Assembly: GCF_000708595.2 (NCBI RefSeq)
Contig: NZ_JARP01000003.1
Location: 124,001 to 188,000 of the forward strand
Length of the DNA stretch: 64,000 nucleotides
Origin: Flavobacterium sp. KJJ
GTDB taxonomy: Bacteria; Bacteroidota; Bacteroidia; Flavobacteriales; Flavobacteriaceae
Reading direction: 5' to 3'
Below, piece by piece: positions 1 to 8,215 of the stretch (position 1 is the stretch's first letter; each line of letters opens with the position of its first letter). The position numbers and the translations under genes are program-made. Below the pieces are notes generated by a model. It was not told the DNA's origin, ran no database searches, and worked only from the letters and a program-made list of their open reading frames with translations.

Positions 1-2
1 CT

Positions 3-1520
3 TGGTTAGATTCATCTCCAGTTATGTTTTTAACAGGACAGAGTCGAGCTTCACTTACATCAAGAGAAAGTGGAATTGATAACTTAAGAATGTTAGGCAA
101 TTTTGAAGTAGATATTTCTGAAATTATCAAACCTATTACTAAATATTCTTTCTTTTTGAACAATCCAAAAGAAGTTTTATTTCACTTAGAAAAAGCCTAT
201 TTTTTGGCTACAAATGGCCGTCCTGGACCGGTATTGTTAGATATTCCTCTGGATGTTCAAGGAGCAATGGTTGATGAAGATGAATTATTACATTTTATTT
301 CTCCTGAAGAAATGAAATATATCTTTGATCTAGACCCTTTAAAAAATGATTTGAAAAATGCTAAACAACCGTTAATTATAGCAGGACATGGTATTAGGGT
401 AGCTAATCAGGTTGAACAATTTAGAGATCTAATTAGTCATTTACAAATACCTGTAGTTACCACTCAATTAGCTAATGATTTATTACCTTATATAGACAAT
501 TTATATGTTGGAAAAGTCGGTCTAAGAGGAGACAGAGCTGGAAATTTTGCTGTTCAAACTTCAGATCTAATAATTACTTTAGGAACAAGTCTTCATATTA
601 CAACTACAGGATATGAATTAGAATCATTTGCTCCTAATGCAAAAAAAATTGTTGTAGATATTGATGATGCTGTTCTAGAAAAGAACAAAGGTATCAGCAA
701 TCTTCAAATTAAATCAGATGTATCTACTTTTATAAGTAAATTATACAATGAAGTGGAAACATTGAAAGTTAATTTATGGTTAGAAAAGTTAACAAAATGG
801 AAAAAGGAATTTCTAATAATTAATGAACCGCATGTTCGCTTAGATGATGAAATTAATACATATCATTTTATAGACTTGTTAAGTAATAATTTGAATGATG
901 ATGATATTATAATTGCAGATTCTGGTTCTTTATATTATATAACGGGACAAGCTTTATTAAGTAAAATAGATCAAAGAATAATATTATCTGGAGCATTAGG
1001 AGCAATGGGATATGCTTTACCGGCATCTATTGGAGCTGCATTTGCTGCGCCAGCCAAAAACATTATTTGTTTGGTTGGTGATGGATCAATGCAGTTAAAT
1101 GTTCAGGAATTACAAACAATTTCACACTACAACTTAAATTGCAAAATTATCATTATAAATAATAATGGTTATGCTTCAATAAGAAATAGTCAAGCTTCGT
1201 TTTTGGATGGTCATATTGCTGCAGCAAGTCAAGATACGGGAGTAACATTCCCGAATTGGGAAAAATTATCAGATGCTTACAATTTAGAATATATACGTAA
1301 AGATAAGTATAGTGAATTAGAAGAGCTATTTACTTATCTTAATAATAAAAAAGGACCGGTAATTGTAGAAATAATTGTTCCTGAAAATGTGACAATGATT
1401 CCTGCAGTAACGTCAGTGAAATTATCAAATGGTAGTTTTAAATCAAATATGTTACATGAAATGGTTCCTGAACTTAGTGAAGAGAAACTATTAGAGTTGG
1501 GAATATCAATTAATATTTAA
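3..1520 (+). CDS. ThDP-dependent acetolactate synthase-like enzyme (YerE-like), 5' end cut by window
   Basis: The reading frame is open to the left edge: codons before the first internal ATG at base 24 read WLDSSPV, which continues naturally into the family's MFLTGQ strand. The true start and the catalytic Glu of the PYR domain therefore lie outside the window. What remains is the end of the PYR domain, the central domain, and a C-terminal PP domain carrying the ThDP motif GDGSMQ...INNN near bases 1077-1170. Known family members decarboxylate pyruvate and transfer the resulting acyl carbanion. YerE of Yersinia does this onto C4 of CDP-3,6-dideoxy-4-ketoglucose. The RfbH/E1 gene four positions downstream supports a sugar-branching role over branched-chain amino acid synthesis. 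No regulatory ACT subunit is adjacent. The next gene begins 3 bases after the stop. Confidence 0.88.
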   Translation, partial: WLDSSPVMFLTGQSRASLTSRESGIDNLRMLGNFEVDISEIIKPITKYSFFLNNPKEVLFHLEKAYFLATNGRPGPVLLDIPLDVQGAMVDEDELLHFISPEEMKYIFDLDPLKNDLKNAKQPLIIAGHGIRVANQVEQFRDLISHLQIPVVTTQLANDLLPYIDNLYVGKVGLRGDRAGNFAVQTSDLIITLGTSLHITTTGYELESFAPNAKKIVVDIDDAVLEKNKGISNLQIKSDVSTFISKLYNEVETLKVNLWLEKLTKWKKEFLIINEPHVRLDDEINTYHFIDLLSNNLNDDDIIIADSGSLYYITGQALLSKIDQRIILSGALGAMGYALPASIGAAFAAPAKNIICLVGDGSMQLNVQELQTISHYNLNCKIIIINNNGYASIRNSQASFLDGHIAAASQDTGVTFPNWEKLSDAYNLEYIRKDKYSELEELFTYLNNKKGPVIVEIIVPENVTMIPAVTSVKLSNGSFKSNMLHEMVPELSEEKLLELGISINI

Positions 1521-1523
1521 AAA

Positions 1524-2399
1524 ATGAAAAAATTAAGAGTAGCAATATTAGGGAGTGGAAATATAGGTACTGATTTATTAATAAAAATCCAACGTTCTGA
1601 ATTTTTAGAATGTGTATTATTTATAGGTAGAAATCTGTCTTCACCAGGTATGGCTAAAGCTATTGCTATGGGGGTTAAGGTTTCGGATGAAAGTATAAAT
1701 GCGATAGTAAAAAATTCAGATTTAGTTGATTTGGTTTTTGATGCAACATCTGCTAAAGATGCTAAAATTCATTGGGATATTTTAGATAAATTAGGTAAAA
1801 TCGTTGTTGATATGACTCCTGCTAAATTAGGAGTATTTTGTATTCCTGCAGTAAATTTAGATGAAGTTATAGAACATAGAAATGTAAATATGATTACTTG
1901 TGGTGGTCAGGCTTCAATTCCTATTGCTCACGTGATAGGTAAGACTCAGAAGAATGTAGAATATATTGAAGTAGTTTCGAGTATTGCTTCAAGAAGCGCC
2001 GGGCCAGCAACTAGATTGAATTTAGATGAATATGTTGACACTACTGAAAATGGTATAAAACATTTTTCTAATGTTCCTAGAACAAAAGCAATTTTAAATT
2101 TGAATCCTGCTGATCCTTGTATCGACATGCAAACTACTATCTTTGCTCAGGTTGAGAATCCAAATATGGAATATTTGCAAAAAGAAATTGATATAATGAT
2201 AAAAAAAATACAGGATTACGTACCAGGGTATAGCTTGTTAGTTCCACCGGTTTTTGAAAACGGCAGAATAGTAATTATGGTGAAGGCACAAGGATTAGGA
2301 GATTATTTGCCTAAATATGCTGGTAATTTAGATATTATCAATTGTGCAGCGATTGCTGTTGCTGAACAATATTCTAAAAGTTTTAATAATATCAAATAA
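1524..2399 (+). CDS. acylating acetaldehyde dehydrogenase (DmpF/MhpF family)
   Basis: A 291-residue protein of the usual family length. It starts with a Rossmann motif GSGNIG at residues 10-15 and carries the catalytic cysteine in TCGGQA (Cys126). Conserved blocks SIASRSAGPATR and LNPADP follow, as in DmpF. The family interconverts acetaldehyde and acetyl-CoA with NAD(H) and CoA, normally at the end of meta-cleavage pathways and in complex with the aldolase encoded next (6-base gap). No aromatic ring-cleavage gene is present here; all neighbours are sugar-nucleotide enzymes. I infer that it may run in reverse, reducing acetyl-CoA to acetaldehyde to supply a sugar side chain. The family call is firm; the direction and role are inference. 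Confidence 0.9.
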   Translation: MKKLRVAILGSGNIGTDLLIKIQRSEFLECVLFIGRNLSSPGMAKAIAMGVKVSDESINAIVKNSDLVDLVFDATSAKDAKIHWDILDKLGKIVVDMTPAKLGVFCIPAVNLDEVIEHRNVNMITCGGQASIPIAHVIGKTQKNVEYIEVVSSIASRSAGPATRLNLDEYVDTTENGIKHFSNVPRTKAILNLNPADPCIDMQTTIFAQVENPNMEYLQKEIDIMIKKIQDYVPGYSLLVPPVFENGRIVIMVKAQGLGDYLPKYAGNLDIINCAAIAVAEQYSKSFNNIK

Positions 2400-2405
2400 A
2401 TTTTC

Positions 2406-3416
2406 ATGATTAAACAAATATTAATTAGCGATCCTACATTACGAGATGGAAATCATGCCTGCGCTCATCAGTTAAGTGCTGAACAAATTGCAATTTATTC
2501 TGAAGCCGCTGATAAAGCGGGAGTTCCTATTGTAGAAGTAGGTCATGGGAATGGATTAGGAGCATCTTCGTTACAAGTAGGATTAAGTAAAGAAGATGAT
2601 AAAACCATTTTAGAGACAGCTAGAAAACATCTTAATAAAAGTAAATTAGGAATACATGTTATTCCAGGGTTTGCTACTATAAAACGAGATTTAATAAATG
2701 CTATAGATATTGGAGTTGATGTAATAAGGGTAGCTTCTCACTGTACTGAAGCTGATATTACACAACGCCATCTTGGTTATGTTAGAGAAAGAGGGAAAGA
2801 AGCATATGGAGTTTTAATGATGAGCCATATGGCTTCAGCATCTGTTTTGGTAGAGGAAGCACAGAAAATGGAGTTATATGGAGCAGAAGGAATTATCATT
2901 ATGGATTCAGCGGGAGCTTATTTGCCATCTGATGTCCAAGAAAAGATTTCAGCATTAGTTAATGGACTAAAAGTTCCAGTAGGTTTTCATGCACATAACA
3001 ATCTCGGAATGGCTATCGCAAATTCTATCACAGCTATTGAGTCGGGAGCAAAAATTCTTGATGGAACTGCGAGAGGTTTTGGTGCTGGTGCTGGAAATGC
3101 ACAATTAGAAGTTTTGGTTGCTGTTTTAGAAAAAATGGGATATGTAACCGGAATAGATTTATACAAAATTCTTGATGCATCTGATATAGCCGAGAAAAAA
3201 ATCATGAGCACTGTTCCTACTATTAAATCAGATAGTATTGTTAGTGGTTTATCAGGAGTTTTTTCGGGTTTTGCAAAACATGTTACCAGAATTTCAAATG
3301 AATATGAAGTGGATCCAAGAGATGTCTATCGTGAGTTAGGTAAAAGAAAAATTGTTGGAGGTCAAGAAGATATTATTATTGAGGTAGTGATGGATTTAAT
3401 TAGAAATCGAAAATAA
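2406..3416 (+). CDS. 4-hydroxy-2-oxovalerate aldolase (DmpG/MhpE family)
   Basis: A 336-residue HMGL-like TIM-barrel aldolase. The opening motif DPTLRDGNH supplies Arg13, Asp14 and His17, and FHAHNN supplies His195 and His197. These are the divalent-metal and catalytic residues of DmpG. The glycine-rich GFGAGAGN loop and the C-terminal communication region are present. Known chemistry is the reversible cleavage of 4-hydroxy-2-oxopentanoate to pyruvate and acetaldehyde, with acetaldehyde channelled to the dehydrogenase encoded just upstream. In this context I infer the condensing direction, building a 2-keto-4-hydroxy acid as donor for the ThDP enzyme. The stop overlaps the next start by one base (TAATG), which suggests translational coupling. 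Confidence 0.92.
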   Translation: MIKQILISDPTLRDGNHACAHQLSAEQIAIYSEAADKAGVPIVEVGHGNGLGASSLQVGLSKEDDKTILETARKHLNKSKLGIHVIPGFATIKRDLINAIDIGVDVIRVASHCTEADITQRHLGYVRERGKEAYGVLMMSHMASASVLVEEAQKMELYGAEGIIIMDSAGAYLPSDVQEKISALVNGLKVPVGFHAHNNLGMAIANSITAIESGAKILDGTARGFGAGAGNAQLEVLVAVLEKMGYVTGIDLYKILDASDIAEKKIMSTVPTIKSDSIVSGLSGVFSGFAKHVTRISNEYEVDPRDVYRELGKRKIVGGQEDIIIEVVMDLIRNRK

Positions 3417-4468
3417 TGAGTTTAGCTAAAAATAAAATTGTATTTGAGGACTGTAAAATTTCATGTGTAGAAATTGAAAGTTTTTCAATTTTGGATAATC
3501 AATCAATCCTAATCACTGGCGGAACAGGGTTTATTGGTAAGTGGATAGCGGAAATGGTGTCTTATATAAATTCTGTCAGCAATGTAAACATTAAATTATA
3601 TTTGTTAGGTAGAGATATAGTTAAGTTTAAAGAAGACGTTCCTCATTTGGCAGAAAAAAGCTTTATAAATTTTATAGAGCAGGATGTGAGGTATTTGCAT
3701 GATTTACCTAGTGATATAAATTATATTATTCATGCAGCAGGTTCTCCAGATAATAGAGAGCATGTTTCTGATCCTTTAAAAACAATTGAAACATTTTATA
3801 AGGGTACTCAATCTTTATTGGATGCTGCTTCTAGAATTCAGGATTTAAAAAAAATAGTGCACTTAAGTTCACACCAAGTTTATGGTAAAAATGAAACTGA
3901 ACAATTAATAAGCGAAAATTCTTTTGGTTCTTTTGAAGCGCTTAATATTGCTAATTGTTATGCTGAGTCTAAGAGAATAAGTGAAACTTTATGTTCTTAC
4001 TACAAAAATAATTTAAGACTGCCTATAGTAATTTTGAGACCCTTTGCCTTTATAGGCCCATACCAAGACATAGAAAAACCGTGGGCAATTAATAGCTTTA
4101 TTAGAGATGCAATTTTAGGTGGACCAATCAGAATTTTAGGAAATGGATTGACTGAAAGAAGTTATTTATATGCAAGTGATATGGCATATTGCATTTTAAA
4201 ATCATTAATTCATGGTAAAATTGGCGAAATATATAATTTAGGCAGCAGTACTTCAATATCTTTAAATGAATTGGCCATAAAAATTCAAAATCAATCAGGA
4301 TCCAAAATGGAAATTTTATCTAGATCTTCTAAGGATTATTTAAGAGTTTCTAAACTGGTACCTAATACTGATAAAATTAAAAAAGAATTACATTTTAAAG
4401 AAATATTTACAATTGATGAAGCAATTAATAGAACAATTTTGTGGAATCAGTTAAAAAGAAATAATTAG
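3416..4468 (+). CDS. NAD(P)-dependent extended SDR (epimerase/dehydratase/reductase family)
   Basis: The protein has 350 residues with an N-terminal extension of about 30 residues before the Rossmann motif GGTGFIG (35-41). The SDR catalytic set is visible: Ser in LSSHQVYG (151-152) and Tyr182-x3-Lys186. The fold covers nucleotide-sugar epimerases, dehydratases and reductases; sequence alone does not give the substrate. Its place between the aldolase and RfbH, with a one-base overlap to the former, suggests it finishes the same sugar. A likely job is reducing the ketone left by the ThDP-mediated acyl transfer, as YerF does for yersiniose. A C4 epimerase or a reductase acting before branching cannot be excluded. 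Confidence 0.82.
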   Translation: MSLAKNKIVFEDCKISCVEIESFSILDNQSILITGGTGFIGKWIAEMVSYINSVSNVNIKLYLLGRDIVKFKEDVPHLAEKSFINFIEQDVRYLHDLPSDINYIIHAAGSPDNREHVSDPLKTIETFYKGTQSLLDAASRIQDLKKIVHLSSHQVYGKNETEQLISENSFGSFEALNIANCYAESKRISETLCSYYKNNLRLPIVILRPFAFIGPYQDIEKPWAINSFIRDAILGGPIRILGNGLTERSYLYASDMAYCILKSLIHGKIGEIYNLGSSTSISLNELAIKIQNQSGSKMEILSRSSKDYLRVSKLVPNTDKIKKELHFKEIFTIDEAINRTILWNQLKRNN

Positions 4469-4509
4469 AACTAAAAGTTAAAAATAAAAAGATTTAATCA
4501 ATCATTGAT

Positions 4510-5814
4510 ATGTTACAAAATTTAAAAGAAGATTCTCTATTAAACAGCTTAAGAGAAATAGCAAAAAAGAAATCAACTCAAGTAATTGTTGCAGGACAAA
4601 ACTACATTCCAGTTACAGGAAAAGTATTAGATGAGGAGGATATTTTAATGGGAGTTGATGCAGCTCTTGATGGTTGGTTGACAGCAGGACGCTTCGCAAA
4701 TAAGTTTGAAGCAGATTTTGCTACGTATTTTGGTGCGCACAGATCTCTTTTAGTAAATTCAGGATCTTCTGCTAACCTTGTAGCATTTTATGCCTTAACT
4801 TCTCCAAAATTAGGAGAAAGAGCAATAAAACCTGGAGACGAAGTTATTACCGTGGCCGCAGGTTTCCCAACAACAATAAATCCAATTATTCAGTTTGGAG
4901 CTATTCCAGTATTTATTGATGTTGATATTGCAACACACAATGTGAAAGCAGATATGATTGAAGCAGCAGTTAGTCCTAAAACAAAGGCAATTATGATTGC
5001 GCATTCATTGGGTAATCCTTTTGATTTAGATGAAGTAATGCGTGTAGCTAAAAAATATAATCTTTGGGTGGTAGAGGATGATTGTGATTCATTAGGTGCG
5101 ACTTATAATGGAAAAAAAACGGGTACTTTTGGTGATATCTCTACTTTTTCTTTTTATCCTGCACACCATATAACAATGGGAGAAGGTGGTGCAGTATTAA
5201 TTAATAACCCAATTTTATCAAAATTAGCTGAGAGTTTCCGTGATTGGGGTCGTGATTGTTATTGTGAACCAGGAAAAGATGATACATGTGGATGTCGTTT
5301 TGGACAACAATTAGGCACATTGCCATATGGATATGATCATAAGTATACATATTCTCATATCGGATTTAACTTGAAAGTCACTGATATGCAGGCTGCATTT
5401 GGAGTTTCACAAATTAAAAAAATAGATCAATTTGTACAACGCCGTAAGGAAAATTATGCTGCTTTGTATGAACGTATGAAAGAATTTGAAGAGGTTTTTA
5501 TATTGCCTGAGCCAACACCAAATTCAGAACCATCATGGTTTGGATTTTTATTAACTCTTCGTGAAGGTGATGCAAATGACCGCCACATGTTAGTACAGCA
5601 TTTAGAAAAAAATAAAATTGGCACACGTTTATTATTTGGAGGCAATTTGTTAAGACAGCCTGCATACGCAAATATCGATCATCGTGTAGTAGGATCTTTA
5701 GAAAATACTGACACTATAATGAATCAATCGTTTTGGTTAGGTGTATGGCCTGGGTTGAACGAATCCCATTATGATTATATAGCAAATGTTATTCGAGATT
5801 ATTTAAATGAATAA
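4510..5814 (+). CDS. rfbH: CDP-6-deoxy-4-keto-glucose 3-dehydrase (E1; RfbH/DdhC)
   Basis: A 434-residue DegT/AHBA-fold enzyme that uses PMP instead of a Schiff-base PLP. The usual lysine is replaced by histidine in [11 protein letters not shown] (His219-His220). The [2Fe-2S] ligands follow the E1 pattern exactly, C-x57-C-x1-C-x7-C, at Cys192, 250, 252 and 260. E1 removes the C3 hydroxyl of CDP-6-deoxy-4-ketoglucose together with a reductase (E3/DdhD), giving CDP-3,6-dideoxy-4-keto sugars used for abequose, paratose, tyvelose, ascarylose and yersiniose. The partners ddhA, ddhB and ddhD are not in the window and may lie upstream. A 41-base gap separates it from the SDR, and an AT-rich hairpin follows. 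Confidence 0.95.
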   Translation: MLQNLKEDSLLNSLREIAKKKSTQVIVAGQNYIPVTGKVLDEEDILMGVDAALDGWLTAGRFANKFEADFATYFGAHRSLLVNSGSSANLVAFYALTSPKLGERAIKPGDEVITVAAGFPTTINPIIQFGAIPVFIDVDIATHNVKADMIEAAVSPKTKAIMIAHSLGNPFDLDEVMRVAKKYNLWVVEDDCDSLGATYNGKKTGTFGDISTFSFYPAHHITMGEGGAVLINNPILSKLAESFRDWGRDCYCEPGKDDTCGCRFGQQLGTLPYGYDHKYTYSHIGFNLKVTDMQAAFGVSQIKKIDQFVQRRKENYAALYERMKEFEEVFILPEPTPNSEPSWFGFLLTLREGDANDRHMLVQHLEKNKIGTRLLFGGNLLRQPAYANIDHRVVGSLENTDTIMNQSFWLGVWPGLNESHYDYIANVIRDYLNE

Positions 5815-5846
5815 ACTTAAAGCATGAGTCTTTAGTTGTGAATTTA

Positions 5847-5885
5847 AAGTAAATATTAATAAAATATTTTTATTAATATTTATTT
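5847..5885 (+). terminator. AT-only hairpin after rfbH, possible weak terminator or RNA processing site
   Basis: A perfect 15-bp inverted repeat (arms 5850-5864 and 5868-5882, loop TAT) extends to 18 bp with one G-T pair. It lies in the 121-base gap between rfbH and the acyltransferase gene. The stem contains almost no G-C pairs and has no immediate T-run, although a T7 tract occurs about 20 bases later. It would fit the end of the sugar cassette transcript, but an AT-only stem in AT-rich DNA is weak evidence. Confidence 0.4.
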
Positions 5886-5935
5886 AGATACTACCATGAA
5901 CTTTTTTTAATATGCAAGCCTAGTGCAACCCCACA

Positions 5936-7063
5936 ATGATAAAAAAAATACACTTTGCAAATTTAAATACCTTACGTTTTATAGCGGCTTTTTTAGTAGT
6001 TATAGCACATACAGAGCAAATTAAAATGGCTAAAGGTTTGCCAAACATTTATAATATACCATTTGTAGAAATAATGGGAAGCTTAAGTGTAGATTTGTTC
6101 TTTGTATTAAGTGGTTTCTTAATTACATCACTTTTGTTTATAGAGAAAGAAACTCCTTCTGGCATATCAATAAAAAAATTTATTATTAGAAGGTTGTTAC
6201 GCATTTGGCCTCTTTATTTTATAATTATGATTTTAGGTTTTTTTATTATGCCTCAATTTCAAGATTTAAAAATTGGTTCCCCATTTGTTAATGTACATGA
6301 TGATTTTGCCTCTAATATAATATTGTATGTATTATTTCTTCCACACATACAATCTATTATAATTGGTCCAATTTTATATTGTGTACAAGCATGGTCAATT
6401 GGTATAGAAGAACAATTTTATATATTTTGGCCTTTTGTAGTAAAGAAATTTAATCAAAGAAAAATAGTAGTATTTATTATTGCTTTTACAGTTGCATATT
6501 TGCTTATATGTGTTTTTCTCTCATTTGCAACTCATAATCAAACCCTAATCAATAAGTTTTCCTTTAATACATTATTTAATACAAATATAATTTTTAGACA
6601 TAGACTTAAATTTGATTGTTTATTAATAGGTGCACTATTTGCTATTGTTCATACTAAAATTAATGATGAGAGTTTTATTTTAAATAAATACTTTCAAATA
6701 TTTATTTATTTATTAGAAGTTGTTTTACTTATTTCTGGTAATGATTTTCATGGTTTTTTCTGGGAGATTCATGCAGTTTTGTATGGTTTTATTATTTTAA
6801 ATCTCGTAAGGACTAAAACAAGTATATTTAATATTGATTACCCTGTTTTCGACTATCTAGGAAAAATTTCATATGGTGTATATATGTACCATGTTTTGAT
6901 TATAAATCTTGTATTAACTTTTCTATATAAGGTTGATTTACTGATAGTAGCATATCCAATAATATTCATATTAGTAATTTTAATTTCTGGTCTTTCTTAT
7001 AGATTTATTGAAGGATACTTTTTAACTAAGAAAAAAGATTTTTCAGTAATATCAACAGGATAG
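5936..7063 (+). CDS. membrane acyltransferase, OafA/YrhL family (acyltransferase 3)
   Basis: A 375-residue polytopic protein with about ten hydrophobic segments. The family signature is at the N terminus: LNTLRFIAAFLVVIAHTE with the essential His near residue 25, then FFVLSGFLIT, then the basic RRLLRIWPLY motif. These proteins move acetyl or other short acyl groups across the inner membrane onto O-antigen or capsule sugars. No C-terminal SGNH domain is fused. It is the first gene after the hairpin and precedes a glycosyltransferase and the flippase, so O-acetylation of the repeat unit is likely. Acceptor sugar and acyl group are unknown. Confidence 0.9.
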   Translation: MIKKIHFANLNTLRFIAAFLVVIAHTEQIKMAKGLPNIYNIPFVEIMGSLSVDLFFVLSGFLITSLLFIEKETPSGISIKKFIIRRLLRIWPLYFIIMILGFFIMPQFQDLKIGSPFVNVHDDFASNIILYVLFLPHIQSIIIGPILYCVQAWSIGIEEQFYIFWPFVVKKFNQRKIVVFIIAFTVAYLLICVFLSFATHNQTLINKFSFNTLFNTNIIFRHRLKFDCLLIGALFAIVHTKINDESFILNKYFQIFIYLLEVVLLISGNDFHGFFWEIHAVLYGFIILNLVRTKTSIFNIDYPVFDYLGKISYGVYMYHVLIINLVLTFLYKVDLLIVAYPIIFILVILISGLSYRFIEGYFLTKKKDFSVISTG

Positions 7064-7105
7064 ACAAAGAAAAAAGATTAATAATTTTGAAGATTAAATA
7101 AAATT

Positions 7106-8125
7106 ATGGATTTAATTCCAATTATAAGTATTTGTATTCCAACTTACAATCGATGTGAAAAGGTCTACAAGTTGGTAAATGATATTTTACTTTACGAAGG
7201 AGAAGATATAGAAGTAGTTGTGCTAGACAACTGTTCTACAGATAACACAAAAAGCTTATTAAATAAAATTACAGACAAACGATTTTCTTTTTTTCAAAAT
7301 CAAGAAAATATTGGAGGAATTCTTAATCCTTTAAAAGCTATTAGTTTAGGCTCAGGAAAATTTGCTGTCCTTTGTCTTGATAAAGATTATTTAGATTTTC
7401 GCAGTATAAAAAAAATAATAGATAATGTCACAATAGATTCTGAAATAGTTTTTGGACGTTGTGATTTGAATATTCAAAATGAAAACTTGTTGAGCTCAAG
7501 TATTATCTACAAAAAGGGGTATGATTCTATTATAAATATGGCTTATTTATCAAGCCATCCTTCAGGTATGTTCTACAAAACGGCAGAATATAGGAATTTA
7601 GAACTTGTCAAAAATATATTTGTGCAACAAAAACCTTTTCCCTTTTATCCTGATTTAATTAATGCAGAAATGGCGATGATTGGAAAATCGCAACTCCTAA
7701 AATTACCCTCATTTTTTACAGAAAGCAAAGATGAAGCCAGCAAAAGCCCTTCGTTTACTTATGATATAAACAATGTTTATTTTTCTCCTGCTAAACGAAT
7801 ATTAGAATTTGATGCGTATATCGAAAGTGTTGAAAAATTAAGAATCTCATCATATGAATTAGCCAAAATAATTTTTACAATATATGGACGAGGATTAATG
7901 TTTTCTACATTCATTTATAAAATTATGTTAGATGATGATGATGTATGCATACATAATAAGATTTCAAAACGGAAAGTTAAATTTTTTGAACTTTGGAAAT
8001 TAAATTTACATTTCTCAACACATTTCTTTAAAAAGAAAATCAAATTAAATTTTTTACAAAAAGGAGTAATCGTTTTGTGTTGGAATGTTAAATTTTTTGT
8101 TAAATCAATTTTTACTTTACTATAA
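7106..8125 (+). CDS. family 2 glycosyltransferase (GT-A)
   Basis: The protein opens with the GT2 nucleotide-binding strand ISICIPTYNR, followed by VVLDNCSTDNT. A DKD triad at residues 92-94 sits where the metal-binding DxD motif belongs. The catalytic domain fills roughly residues 5-215. The C-terminal 120 residues are basic and partly hydrophobic (IYKIML, VKSIFTLL), suggesting membrane association at the cytoplasmic face. Donor and acceptor are not predictable. It sits between the acyltransferase and the flippase genes, so it probably contributes a sugar to the Wzx/Wzy repeat unit. Confidence 0.85.
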   Translation: MDLIPIISICIPTYNRCEKVYKLVNDILLYEGEDIEVVVLDNCSTDNTKSLLNKITDKRFSFFQNQENIGGILNPLKAISLGSGKFAVLCLDKDYLDFRSIKKIIDNVTIDSEIVFGRCDLNIQNENLLSSSIIYKKGYDSIINMAYLSSHPSGMFYKTAEYRNLELVKNIFVQQKPFPFYPDLINAEMAMIGKSQLLKLPSFFTESKDEASKSPSFTYDINNVYFSPAKRILEFDAYIESVEKLRISSYELAKIIFTIYGRGLMFSTFIYKIMLDDDDVCIHNKISKRKVKFFELWKLNLHFSTHFFKKKIKLNFLQKGVIVLCWNVKFFVKSIFTLL

Positions 8126-8181
8126 AGAATAGTTTATTATTGATTTTGTGTGTCAAAATAAGTAAAGCAAAAAATATTAGG

Positions 8182-8199
8182 ATTCTATTTTTATAGAAT
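8182..8199 (+). other. short hairpin in the leader of the flippase gene
   Basis: A 7-bp perfect inverted repeat (ATTCTAT / ATAGAAT) with a TTTT loop lies 16 bases before the flippase start, in a 90-base gap. It could affect translation initiation. The sequence is short and AT-rich, so chance is a fair explanation. Confidence 0.25.
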
Positions 8200-8215
8200 T
8201 AATAGTTAATAATAA

